Of a stretch of 64,000 nt of DNA, positions 27,101 through 35,286 are shown piece after piece. This DNA comes from Algibacter luteus (GTDB taxonomy: Bacteria > Bacteroidota > Bacteroidia > Flavobacteriales > Flavobacteriaceae). The translations under genes and the position numbers were made by a program. Each line of letters starts with the position of its first letter. The stretch's first letter is position 1. Location: positions 1 to 64,000 of the forward strand of contig NZ_FQYK01000001.1 of the NCBI RefSeq assembly GCF_900141715.1, read 5' to 3'. The notes beneath the pieces are model-generated. The model was not told the origin of the DNA. It saw nothing but the letters and a program-made list of their open reading frames with translations, and searched no databases.

Positions 27101-27583
27101 TTAATGATTTACTTTTTTAAAAATGATACTTGTTGTGTTTTCAATTTCATTAAGATATCCTAACGTTGCAGTGCCTTTATTCACTTCATTAAGATAACCA
27201 ACTGTTGCTGTGCCTTTATTAAAGTTTTTAGAAATCATTTCCATAGATTTCGAAAACTCATTAAAAGCCAATTCCGGATCTTCAAAAGTTCCTAGATCGT
27301 TGCTACCAATCGTAGTTCCAAAGTAAATCCCCAACGCAAGAACCGCTACTGCTGCGACCGAAATCCATTTATAATTAAAAATTGTCTTAGTTTTTAATGG
27401 AACGTCTTTAGTAAATTGTTCTTGTTTGTTTACCAAAAAATACGCAAACATAGGCTTGTACACTTCTAAATGTGGCGCAACTGTGTCGCTGGTAAAATAG
27501 GTTTTCAACACTTGCTCTTCTTTAAGCGATGTTTCACCGTTTTCGTACTTTTCTAGTAATTTTTCTATATTATTTAACACCAT
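27101..27583 (-). CDS. Single-pass membrane protein, probable anti-sigma partner
   Basis: 160 residues. The N-terminal 65 residues are cytosolic, helical and charged (NNIEKLLEKYENGETSLKEE). A membrane helix lies at about 72-92 (WISVAAVAVLALGIYFGTTIG). An exterior part of about 65 residues ends in two 13-residue repeats, NKGTATVGYLNEV and NKGTATLGYLNEI (residues 122-147). Position (overlapping the sigma gene by 14 bases) and topology fit an anti-sigma factor. It lacks the zinc HxxxCxxC motif of the usual ZAS family. Confidence 0.75.
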   Translation of the reverse strand: MVLNNIEKLLEKYENGETSLKEEQVLKTYFTSDTVAPHLEVYKPMFAYFLVNKQEQFTKDVPLKTKTIFNYKWISVAAVAVLALGIYFGTTIGSNDLGTFEDPELAFNEFSKSMEMISKNFNKGTATVGYLNEVNKGTATLGYLNEIENTTSIIFKKVNH

Positions 27584-28079
27584 AACTGTGTGTTTTTGTT
27601 AATTTTTCTCTTATTGTTTTTCTCGCTCTCGATAAGGCTACGCGTACTGCCGTATTATTCATATCCAGCATTTTAGCAATCTCATCAAAGTCATAATCTT
27701 CTATATCTCGTAGCTGAATTATCATGCGTTGTTGTTCTGGCAACTCCTCAATAATTTTTGCTACCCAATTTACACTATCATTTAACTCAACTTGCTTCTG
27801 TAACGGTGTGCTTTTTTCCTCATAATTACTATGTACAATTTTCAAATTTTGCGATTGTTTCGATTTTAATTTGTCAAAACAATAATTCTTTGTCATCGTC
27901 ATCGAAAAAGCCTCAACATTCCTATACTCAGCAATTTTATTTTTGTTATTCCACAATTTCAACAGAACTTCTTGTGTTGCATCTTCGGCCTCCTCTGTCG
28001 ATACCAACAAGCGTTTAGCCAATCGAAATACCTTATCCTTAAAAGGCAATACAATATTTAAAAACTCTGTTTGAGTCAT
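27570..28079 (-). CDS. ECF RNA polymerase sigma factor
   Basis: 169 residues. Region 2 reads VFRLAKRLLVSTEEAEDATQ then EVLLKLWNN; region 4 is ELPEQQRMIIQLRDIEDYDF followed by DEIAKMLDMNNTAVRVALSRA. It directs RNA polymerase to its regulon. The next gene overlaps it by 14 bases and is a candidate anti-sigma factor. Two DUF4252 proteins complete the operon. The stimulus is unknown. Confidence 0.92.
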   Translation of the reverse strand: MTQTEFLNIVLPFKDKVFRLAKRLLVSTEEAEDATQEVLLKLWNNKNKIAEYRNVEAFSMTMTKNYCFDKLKSKQSQNLKIVHSNYEEKSTPLQKQVELNDSVNWVAKIIEELPEQQRMIIQLRDIEDYDFDEIAKMLDMNNTAVRVALSRARKTIREKLTKTHSYGVK

Positions 28080-28332
28080 TTTGGTTTGGTTTAATTAAAA
28101 CAGCTTAGTTACGGCTATTTAGTATTACGACGATACATTAATTAATTTGTTACATGACCATGAAAAAAATAAAATATTTGGGCGCGTGCATGTCAGTCAA
28201 ATTATAGTTAAAACGCCGTTTTTTTTAACATACTATTGCGTTTTAGCCCCTATAATTCACATTAATTTTTTTATACACAATAATGTCAGTAAATTTAGGG
28301 TTTTACAGATTAAAATTATCTAAAGTATTGCT

Positions 28333-29805
28333 ATGAAAAATTATAAAGCCCTAATCCTACTTCTTATTGTTTCATTTTCCTTTTTCAATTGTTTTGAAGA
28401 TAACGATGATATTGGCGTTACTGCAAACCAAATAAACGATTTTGTGTGGAAAGGCATGAATCTTTTCTATTTATACAAAGATGATGTACCAGACTTAGGC
28501 AATACCAGATTTTCAAGCGATGCCGAATACGCTTCGTTTTTAAACACATTTTCAACGCCACCTGGTTTGTTTGAAAGTTTAGTATATGACAGACAAAATG
28601 TTGATAGATTTAGTTGGATTGTTGATGATTATATCGCTTTAGAACAATTATTAGATGGCGTTACAGCAAGTAATGGCATGGAGTTTCAAGTATTTCGGTT
28701 TGCTCTATCAGACACCAATAGATACGGAATTGTTACACACGTGTTACCAAATACAGATGCTGCAGCTAAAGGCATAAAACGTGGCGATATTTTTTATGGT
28801 ATAGATGGCATACAACTTACAGGTTCTAATCTTAGCGATCTTACTAATCAAGATAACTACACCATTAATATTGGTATTTATAACGACAATGGTACTGAAG
28901 ATACCACAGATGACACCGTGGATACTACCTCAGAAAGTATTGCACTTTCTAAATCACAATACTCAGAAAACCCAATCCATGTCAATACAGTAATAGATGT
29001 TAATGGTATTAAAATTGGCTATCTCATGTATAATGGTTTTACAGGAACCGAAACCTATAATAATGCTTTAAATACTGTTTTTGCAGGATTCAAAAGTACT
29101 GGTGTTAACGAACTTGTGGTAGATTTAAGATACAATTCTGGAGGTTCTGTGGAAAGTGCTGTATTACTTGGAAGCTTAATAACGGGACAATTTGAAGGTG
29201 ATGTTTTTAGTAAAGAACAATGGAACTCAGAATTTCAAGAAGCTTTTGAATCTCAAAACCCAGAAGCACTAATTAATAATTTTGTTGGTTCTTACAAAGG
29301 CAATTTATTGAACAGTTTGAACTTATCTAAAGTCTATTTTTTAACCACGGGTAGAAGTGCTTCTGCCAGCGAATTGGTTATAAATTCATTAAGACCTTAT
29401 ATTGATGTGGTGCAAATAGGCACAACAACAACAGGAAAATATCAAGCGTCTACGATTGTTTATGACTCAGCAAATTTTGGTCGAGAAGGTGCTAATCAAG
29501 GTCATTCTTATGCCATGTTACCATTAATTTACAAATCCGTAAATGCTGTTGGTAATACCGATTATTTTGATGGTTTAGAACCAGACATTTTAATTAGTGA
29601 GCAAGTTAGAAACTTAGGTGTATTAGGTAATGAAAACGAACGCTTCCTGGCTGCTGCAATTTCAGATATTACAGGAGAAGGACGGTTTATTCAAGAAAAG
29701 CAAAATTCAGAACTAGAATTCACTTTCAGCAGTAAAGATTATATTCCTGCTGGATTAGGCATGTATAGTAATAAAGAATTACCTTCAGGATTACTGAAAA
29801 GATAA
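28333..29805 (+). CDS. S41-family (tail-specific) serine protease lipoprotein
   Basis: 490 residues. The lipobox is FSFFNC (Cys20). A PDZ-like segment is at about 115-170 (GIVTHVLPNTDAAAKGIKRG). The S41 catalytic core follows: VDLRYNSGGSVESA, the catalytic Ser in TTGRSASASELV and the Lys in TTTTGKYQAST. It is therefore a Ser-Lys protease on the outer side of the inner or outer membrane, cutting C-terminal segments of exported proteins. A strong terminator follows. It is divergent from the sigma operon, with 253 bases between. Confidence 0.9.
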   Translation: MKNYKALILLLIVSFSFFNCFEDNDDIGVTANQINDFVWKGMNLFYLYKDDVPDLGNTRFSSDAEYASFLNTFSTPPGLFESLVYDRQNVDRFSWIVDDYIALEQLLDGVTASNGMEFQVFRFALSDTNRYGIVTHVLPNTDAAAKGIKRGDIFYGIDGIQLTGSNLSDLTNQDNYTINIGIYNDNGTEDTTDDTVDTTSESIALSKSQYSENPIHVNTVIDVNGIKIGYLMYNGFTGTETYNNALNTVFAGFKSTGVNELVVDLRYNSGGSVESAVLLGSLITGQFEGDVFSKEQWNSEFQEAFESQNPEALINNFVGSYKGNLLNSLNLSKVYFLTTGRSASASELVINSLRPYIDVVQIGTTTTGKYQASTIVYDSANFGREGANQGHSYAMLPLIYKSVNAVGNTDYFDGLEPDILISEQVRNLGVLGNENERFLAAAISDITGEGRFIQEKQNSELEFTFSSKDYIPAGLGMYSNKELPSGLLKR

Positions 29806-29813
29806 GAACGTAT

Positions 29814-29859
29814 AAAAAAAGACCTGAAGATGTTACTATAAACTCTTCAGGTCTTTTTT
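29814..29859. terminator. Bidirectional intrinsic terminator
   Basis: AAAAAAGACCTGAAGA and TCTTCAGGTCTTTTTT form a 16-bp stem around a 14-base loop. It lies between the S41 protease gene and the convergent btuB-type gene. Confidence 0.8.
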
Positions 29860-29875
29860 ATGATTTAAAATAAAT

Positions 29876-31744
29876 TTACAGGTTCAAATTCAAACCTAAA
29901 CTCACATTTCTTCCTTTGGTTGTATAACCCAATATTTCAAAATAATCTTCATTTAACAGGTTAGTTACAGTCGCAAATAACTTCAATTTATTATGAATCA
30001 ATTTATGACTAAAGTATAAATCAACTAACGAATACGAACTCAAATCTTCATTTACGAATGTTGAAAAGTTAAGATCAGTCCTACTTCCTACAAATTGATA
30101 ATTTAATGACGCAAAAGATTTTTTAGAAAAATTATATCCTAAACTTGCGTTCGCTTTATGTTTAGGTATTCTTAATCTTACACCATCTTTAACTTCTGTG
30201 AAGGTATAATTTGTAGAAACAGATAAATTCTCAATCAAATCAATCTCAGCTTCCAATTCTAAACCATGCACCGTGGCATCGGTAGTTGCATTTTCATAAG
30301 CTGTGGTATAAATAATCGTCTGTTTTTCTTTTCTATTAAAATAAACACCGTTAACTCGAAATCCGTTTTTCGTGTTAAATTCTAAACCACCTTCAATGGT
30401 AACATTCTCTTCTGGTTGCAAATCAGGATTGGCTCCAAAAAAGCCAAATAACTGAGATAAATTTGGCGCAATAAACGAAGTTGCATATGATCCGAACGCC
30501 TTCGCGTAACCCTTATCAACAGGAATATTAAAAGACGGATTTAAACTATAAACAAAATGCGAACCGTATTCACTATGGTTGTTTAAACGACCTCCAATAT
30601 TCAAATTTAACCCAGAATCAGAAACATAAACCACATTTACATAAGGGTCTGTGTTTGTAAAACTTTCATCTTCAACGAATAAACTCTCATAATCTCCATA
30701 ATTTAAACCAACAATGGTATAGAACGAATCATTAAACACATATTTGTTAAATGCATCAACAACAAAACTCTTAGCTTCGTTTACTGTACTAAAATCTGAA
30801 ATAGTTTCTCTATCAATTTTACTTAAAGCCGCATTAATTTGAAAACTACCATTTTTATAGCTCAATTTTGGTGATAGACTCACACGTTTTTGCTGAGATG
30901 TATAAGTATCTTCAGTATCAGTAAAAGTGTAAAACGGTGGTGGAAACCCGTCAATATCGGTTTTAAATTTATCATAACTTGCAAAAGCCGTTAATTCAAA
31001 CTTATCGGAGAATTCATAACCCAATTTTAAATTGGTGTTATATCTCGAAAATGGATCTTTCTCTGGAGTTTCAGATTTTGCTGCCGATAATCCATCAACA
31101 TATCGGTTTCCAAAACTTGCTAAATAACTCAATTTATTCAGTGTCCCATTTATCGATACATTATTTGTGAAATTGGCACCGTTATAATTCAAATCATCTT
31201 GAGATTGATTGGTTCCAACTACAGTTAAAAAACTTCCTGCAATCTTATCTGTAGATGATTTTTTAGTTGTAATATTTATAACAGCCGTTGCAGCTGCATT
31301 CCCATAAAGGGTACTTGCTGCACCTTTTATAATTTCAATCGATTCAATAGTATTTACATCTAATAAACGTAGATCAAAATCGTTCGAGACTAACGACGGG
31401 TCGTTTACCTGAACACCATCAATTAAAACCAATATCTGTCTGTTGTTTCCACCTCTAACAAAGCTTCCAAGATTTTGACCTTCTACACTTCTACTTCCAT
31501 TAATTTCTATACCACTTTTGGTGTTAATTAATTCGGCAACAGTTCTGCCTTGATTGTTTTCAAGCTCTTGCTTTGAAATCTTAATTACCGTTTTACCTGA
31601 ATTTTCACGTTTCAATTTAAATCGTGAATCTGAAATTACAACTTCATCAAGTTGCTCAATTTGGCTTAAATTGGTTTGCTCTTGCGCAAAACCAGTCCAT
31701 GCGAATCCTAATAATAGGAGTCCTAACACATTAGTTTTTTTCAT
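29876..31744 (-). CDS. btuB: TonB-dependent outer-membrane receptor, cobalamin (BtuB) type
   Basis: 622 residues. The signal peptide ends near GFAQEQ. Then come a TonB-box region (LDEVVISDSRF), a plug (TVAELINTKSGIEINGSRSV, LVLIDGVQVNDPSL, IEIIKGAASTLYGNAAATAV) and a 22-strand-type barrel that ends in the usual aromatic-rich strand. The size is that of BtuB (about 600 residues), much shorter than SusC. A cobalamin riboswitch lies in its 5' leader, so vitamin B12 or a related corrinoid is the likely substrate. The periplasmic binding protein, permease and ATPase of the same pathway are encoded divergently. Confidence 0.88.
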   Translation of the reverse strand: MKKTNVLGLLLLGFAWTGFAQEQTNLSQIEQLDEVVISDSRFKLKRENSGKTVIKISKQELENNQGRTVAELINTKSGIEINGSRSVEGQNLGSFVRGGNNRQILVLIDGVQVNDPSLVSNDFDLRLLDVNTIESIEIIKGAASTLYGNAAATAVINITTKKSSTDKIAGSFLTVVGTNQSQDDLNYNGANFTNNVSINGTLNKLSYLASFGNRYVDGLSAAKSETPEKDPFSRYNTNLKLGYEFSDKFELTAFASYDKFKTDIDGFPPPFYTFTDTEDTYTSQQKRVSLSPKLSYKNGSFQINAALSKIDRETISDFSTVNEAKSFVVDAFNKYVFNDSFYTIVGLNYGDYESLFVEDESFTNTDPYVNVVYVSDSGLNLNIGGRLNNHSEYGSHFVYSLNPSFNIPVDKGYAKAFGSYATSFIAPNLSQLFGFFGANPDLQPEENVTIEGGLEFNTKNGFRVNGVYFNRKEKQTIIYTTAYENATTDATVHGLELEAEIDLIENLSVSTNYTFTEVKDGVRLRIPKHKANASLGYNFSKKSFASLNYQFVGSRTDLNFSTFVNEDLSSYSLVDLYFSHKLIHNKLKLFATVTNLLNEDYFEILGYTTKGRNVSLGLNLNL

Positions 31745-31825
31745 TTAAATGACTAATTACTCGGAATGGTAAGGTGTTAACCGTACTCAAACTTTTATCC
31801 CGAAAGTTTAACTTATTTGTTTTGA

Positions 31826-32006
31826 AAATGGCAGGTCTCCTGACTTGCGTCTTCATGTTGGTCTTCCCATCAAAATGACAGTGACATTGAAGTATAACAT
31901 GAAGCTTTATAGCTTACAGTTGCGGGAACAGTTCAAGAATTGAAGACAAAGTATCGCTACTATGTATGTAAATCTTCGCACTTGATTCCCTTTTAATCGA
32001 CATAAA
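31826..32006 (-). promoter_or_regulatory. Cobalamin riboswitch
   Basis: Read on the minus strand, the conserved blocks are in order: AAAAGGGAATCAAGTGCGAA, CCCGCAACTGTAAGC, GTCACTG, ATGGGAAGAC, then GACGCAAGTCAGGAGACC and TGCC. They match the B12 riboswitch core, including the B12 box. It sits about 80 bases before the btuB ATG. Between them, AAACTTT/AAAGTTT can form a small stem that could be the expression platform. Binding of adenosylcobalamin is expected to turn the gene off. Confidence 0.93.
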
Positions 32007-32067
32007 ATATAGTCGAACCAAATTTCGGTGTAAATGTACTTTTTTAAAGATTAAAATCTATAAAAAA

Positions 32068-32175
32068 CTACTTTTTCTTATTTAGTTTGTAAATAAGATA
32101 AATAAAACCAACAAGAAAATGAGCTATTATAACTCCAGCTACTATATATATTGTTAAATTTGAACCGTCTCGCAT
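32068..32175 (-). CDS. Candidate 35-residue single-pass membrane microprotein
   Basis: ATG at 32175, stop TAG at 32068. The product is 35 residues: a polar start (MRDGSNL), a hydrophobic segment TIYIVAGVIIAHFLVGFIYL and a basic tail YKLNKKK, a classic single-pass arrangement with the C-terminus in the cytosol by the positive-inside rule. It lies upstream of the riboswitch on the same strand. Its start overlaps the btuF promoter region on the other strand. It is too short for most gene finders. There is no independent evidence of expression. Confidence 0.5.
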   Translation of the reverse strand: MRDGSNLTIYIVAGVIIAHFLVGFIYLIYKLNKKK

Positions 32176-32188
32176 GATTTTATTTTTG
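32159..32188 (+). promoter_or_regulatory. Promoter of the btuF-btuC-btuD operon
   Basis: TTTG (32159-32162), 18 bases, TATTTTTG (32181-32188). Sequence and spacing fit the Bacteroidota pattern. The start at 32243 then has a leader of about 50 bases. Confidence 0.6.
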
Positions 32189-32242
32189 TCAAAAATAAGT
32201 AACCAAATCATGTTTAAATCTGACAATTATCATATTACAACT

Positions 32243-33388
32243 ATGACCAAAACTTTTCTTTATTTATTTCTAATTTGTAGTCTGCTTGCCTGTAATAAAA
32301 AGGTTAAAACTGAAATATTAAATTCAGAAGAAAATCAAAAATCAGAATTAAAATACGCCGAAGGATTTTCGATAACTAAAACAACCAATTACACTATTAT
32401 TGAAATAAATCAGCCCTGGCCTAATGCTGAGAAAAGTTATAAATATGTGGTGATTTCTAAAGCAAATGCTGCCAAAACTAGCTTTTTAAAAGATGAATTT
32501 GATGGCATTATAATTACCCCAATTGAAAAAATAGTAGTCACTTCAACCACACACCTTCCTGCGTTAGAATTACTCGAGGAAGAAGAAACTTTAGTTGGTT
32601 TTCCGGGAACACATTACATTTCATCAGAATCCATTAGAAACCGAATAGACAATAACAAAGTAAGAGAGCTTGGGAAAAATGAAGGCATAAATACCGAAGT
32701 ATTGTTAGAATTAAACCCAGATCTTGTTGTTGGTTTTGGTATTGATGGAGGAAACCGCTCTCTTGAAATTATTAAAAAATCGGGGGTTCCTGTAATATTT
32801 AATGGCGATTGGGTTGAGCATTCACCGCTTGCAAAGGCTGAATGGATTAAATTTTTTGGTGTCCTTTACAATAAAGAAAAAAAGGCAGATTCTATTTTTA
32901 ATCATATTGAAAAAGATTACTTAGCTACTAAACAATTGGCACTTAATGCAACAACTAAACCAAGCGTATTAAGTGGTGCCATGCATAACGACATTTGGTA
33001 CTTGCCAAACGGAAATAGTACTGAGGCACAACTTTTAATTGATGCTAACGTGAATTATCTTTGGAACGATTCCGAAGGAAAAGGAAGTTTGCAGCTTAAT
33101 TTTGAATCGGTTTTTATTAAAGCGAGAGACGCCGCTATTTGGTTGAACCCGTCAAATTATTCAAGTTTAGATGCTTTAAAAAATGGTAACGAAAACCATG
33201 CGATGTTTGATGCATTCAAAAATAAAAATGTGTATTCATTTACTAATACTACCGGGAAAACTGGCGGTGTTTTATACTACGAATTAGGAATGGCAAGACC
33301 AGATTTGGTATTAAAAGATCTTATTAAAATTTGTCACCCCAACTTACTTCAAGATTACAAACCCTTCTTCTTTAAACCTTTAGAATAA
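32243..33388 (+). CDS. btuF: Cobalamin ABC transporter substrate-binding lipoprotein (BtuF type)
   Basis: 381 residues from the ATG at 32243. This start leaves a proper lipoprotein signal (FLYLFLICSLLAC, Cys17). Starts at 32174 and 32210 would precede or crowd the promoter box and bury the signal. The fold is the helical-backbone type of class III binding proteins (HLPALELLEEEETLVGFPGT, LELNPDLVVGFGIDGG, KKSGVPVIFNGDWVEHSPL). It captures the ligand released by the TonB receptor and hands it to BtuCD. A siderophore or haem ligand is the alternative, but the nearby B12 riboswitch argues for a corrinoid. No riboswitch is seen on this strand. Confidence 0.85.
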   Translation: MTKTFLYLFLICSLLACNKKVKTEILNSEENQKSELKYAEGFSITKTTNYTIIEINQPWPNAEKSYKYVVISKANAAKTSFLKDEFDGIIITPIEKIVVTSTTHLPALELLEEEETLVGFPGTHYISSESIRNRIDNNKVRELGKNEGINTEVLLELNPDLVVGFGIDGGNRSLEIIKKSGVPVIFNGDWVEHSPLAKAEWIKFFGVLYNKEKKADSIFNHIEKDYLATKQLALNATTKPSVLSGAMHNDIWYLPNGNSTEAQLLIDANVNYLWNDSEGKGSLQLNFESVFIKARDAAIWLNPSNYSSLDALKNGNENHAMFDAFKNKNVYSFTNTTGKTGGVLYYELGMARPDLVLKDLIKICHPNLLQDYKPFFFKPLE

Positions 33389-34420
33389 TTGTTGAATAAA
33401 AAAACATATCAGGTGCCTTTCATCATATTAATAGTTTTATTAATTGTGTGTTTTTTTGTGAATATCAGTTTAGGGTCGGTTTCTATTCCGTTAAAAGCGA
33501 TAGTTAATAGTCTTATTGGTAACGCCACGGATCAAGAAACTTGGCAACTTATTATTCAAAATTATAGATTACCAAAAGCCTTAACTGCGATTATAGTCGG
33601 CTCCGGTTTAGGGATTTCTGGATTACTCATGCAAACACTTTTTAGAAACCCTTTAGCAGGACCATTTGTTTTAGGCATAAGCTCTGGTGCCAGTTTGGGC
33701 GTTGCTCTTGTTATTCTAGGATCAAATATTTTTGGAGGTGTATTGGCCGCTTTAATGATTTCAAAATGGGGCATAGTTTTAGCAGCGAGTTTAGGTAGTT
33801 TTTTGGTATTGATTGCAGTGCTATTGGTTTCTTTAAAAGTACAAGATACCATGGCCATATTAATCATAGGACTTATGTTTGCCAGTATTACCGCAGCAAT
33901 TGTTAGTGTACTTTCCTTTTTCGGGTCTGCGGAACAATTACAGCAATATATCTTCTGGGGATTTGGTAGTTTAGGCAATTTAACTTGGGATGATTTAATT
34001 ATTTTACTTTCAATTTATAGCATCGGTCTTATTCTCGGCATTGCATCAATTAAATCATTAAATACATTTCTCTTAGGCGAAAATTACGCCAAAAGCTTAG
34101 GTTTGAATTTAAAACAAAGTAGGTTCTTAATTATAATTGCAACGAGTTTACTAGCGGGAACTATTACCGCTTTTACTGGTCCAATCGCATTTATTGGTCT
34201 GGCAATTCCACATTTAACAAGACAAGTTTTTAATACCTCAAATCATAAAATATTACTGCCAGCAGTTTTTTTATTTGGGGCCATTGTGATGCTTATTTGC
34301 GATATAATTGCGCAATTACCGCACAGCGATTATACATTACCTATAAATGCAATTACGTCTCTAGTAGGTGCGCCTGTGGTTATTTGGCTTTTAGTTAGAA
34401 AACGAAAAATGATATTTTAA
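33389..34420 (+). CDS. btuC: ABC transporter permease, FecCD/BtuC family
   Basis: 343 residues with about nine to ten membrane helices. Family motifs are LPKALTAIIVGSGLGISGLL, MQTLFRNPLAGPFVLGISSG and GPIAFIGLAIPHLTRQ, the last including the ATPase-coupling loop. It forms the inner-membrane channel for the BtuF ligand. The start must be a TTG (33389 or 33392): the btuF stop TAA lies directly before it in the same frame, and the next Met is inside helix two. Its last base is shared with the btuD ATG. Confidence 0.88.
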   Translation: MLNKKTYQVPFIILIVLLIVCFFVNISLGSVSIPLKAIVNSLIGNATDQETWQLIIQNYRLPKALTAIIVGSGLGISGLLMQTLFRNPLAGPFVLGISSGASLGVALVILGSNIFGGVLAALMISKWGIVLAASLGSFLVLIAVLLVSLKVQDTMAILIIGLMFASITAAIVSVLSFFGSAEQLQQYIFWGFGSLGNLTWDDLIILLSIYSIGLILGIASIKSLNTFLLGENYAKSLGLNLKQSRFLIIIATSLLAGTITAFTGPIAFIGLAIPHLTRQVFNTSNHKILLPAVFLFGAIVMLICDIIAQLPHSDYTLPINAITSLVGAPVVIWLLVRKRKMIF

Positions 34421-35214
34421 TGACAGACACCAACAAACATATCATTTTAAAAACTAAAGATTTATCTATTGGTTATACTTCCAAGAAGTCTAAAACAGTA
34501 TTGGCCTCGAGCATTAATATTGAATTGAAAAAAGGTACTCTCGTTGGACTAATTGGTGCAAATGGAATTGGTAAATCTACCCTATTACGAACGCTCACCA
34601 ATGTACAAAACCCACTAAGTGGAGAAGTTTACATCAACAACACCAACTTACTAAAATACGCTGCTATTGATTTGGCTAAAGTTTTAAGTTTGGTTTTAAC
34701 CGAACCTGTAGCTTCAAAAAACATGTCGGTTTTAGAGCTCGTAGCTTTAGGCAGACAACCCTATACAAACTGGATTGGGAGCTTATCCAAACGGGATTTA
34801 GAGATTATTAATAAAGCCTTGAACCAAACTAATATCACAGAATTAAAACACAAAAAATGTTTTGAATTAAGTGATGGTCAACTTCAAAAAGTCATGATTA
34901 CAAGGGCTTTAGCACAGGATACCGATTTAATTATTCTAGATGAACCTACAACGCATTTAGATATGTATCATAAAGCCTATATTTTAAAACTACTTCAGAG
35001 GTTAGCCATAGAAACCAATAAAACCATACTTTTTTCTTCGCATGAAATCGATTTGGCTATTCAACTGTGTGATCAATTGGTTGTGATGACAAAAACGGGA
35101 GTCGTTTCAGACGCACCTTGTAACTTAATAAAAAAAGGTACTTTTGAAACGCTGTTTCCTAAAGACTTAATTGCTTTTGATGAGAAAACGGGTAGTTTTA
35201 GGGTGAAGAAATAA
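34420..35214 (+). CDS. btuD: ABC transporter ATP-binding protein, BtuD/FecE family
   Basis: 264 residues. Walker A is GLIGANGIGKSTLLR, the signature region is ELSDGQLQKVMITRAL, Walker B is LIILDEPTTHLD, and the switch His is in FSSHEIDLAIQ. The signature reads LSDGQ rather than LSGGQ, a common variant in this family. It powers the BtuC permease. The ATG overlaps the btuC stop (TAATG), so translation is probably coupled. Confidence 0.9.
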   Translation: MTDTNKHIILKTKDLSIGYTSKKSKTVLASSINIELKKGTLVGLIGANGIGKSTLLRTLTNVQNPLSGEVYINNTNLLKYAAIDLAKVLSLVLTEPVASKNMSVLELVALGRQPYTNWIGSLSKRDLEIINKALNQTNITELKHKKCFELSDGQLQKVMITRALAQDTDLIILDEPTTHLDMYHKAYILKLLQRLAIETNKTILFSSHEIDLAIQLCDQLVVMTKTGVVSDAPCNLIKKGTFETLFPKDLIAFDEKTGSFRVKK

Positions 35215-35259
35215 ATTCAAAAAGTAATGCAATTTCAAAACTTTTAAGGCTAAAAAAAT

Positions 35260-35267
35260 TATCTTTG
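35260..35267 (+). promoter_or_regulatory. -7 box of rmuC
   Basis: TATCTTTG is an exact match, 19 bases ahead of the rmuC ATG. Confidence 0.5.
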
Positions 35268-35286
35268 AGTTTATTATTCTTTTTAA

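Noticed and set aside
32174-32242. Upstream start of btuF at 32174
   Set aside because: It would place the promoter box inside the gene and put 23 extra residues before a perfect lipoprotein signal.
33562-33978. 138-codon minus-strand frame inside btuC
   Set aside because: Antisense shadow of membrane helices with proline-rich, unnatural composition.
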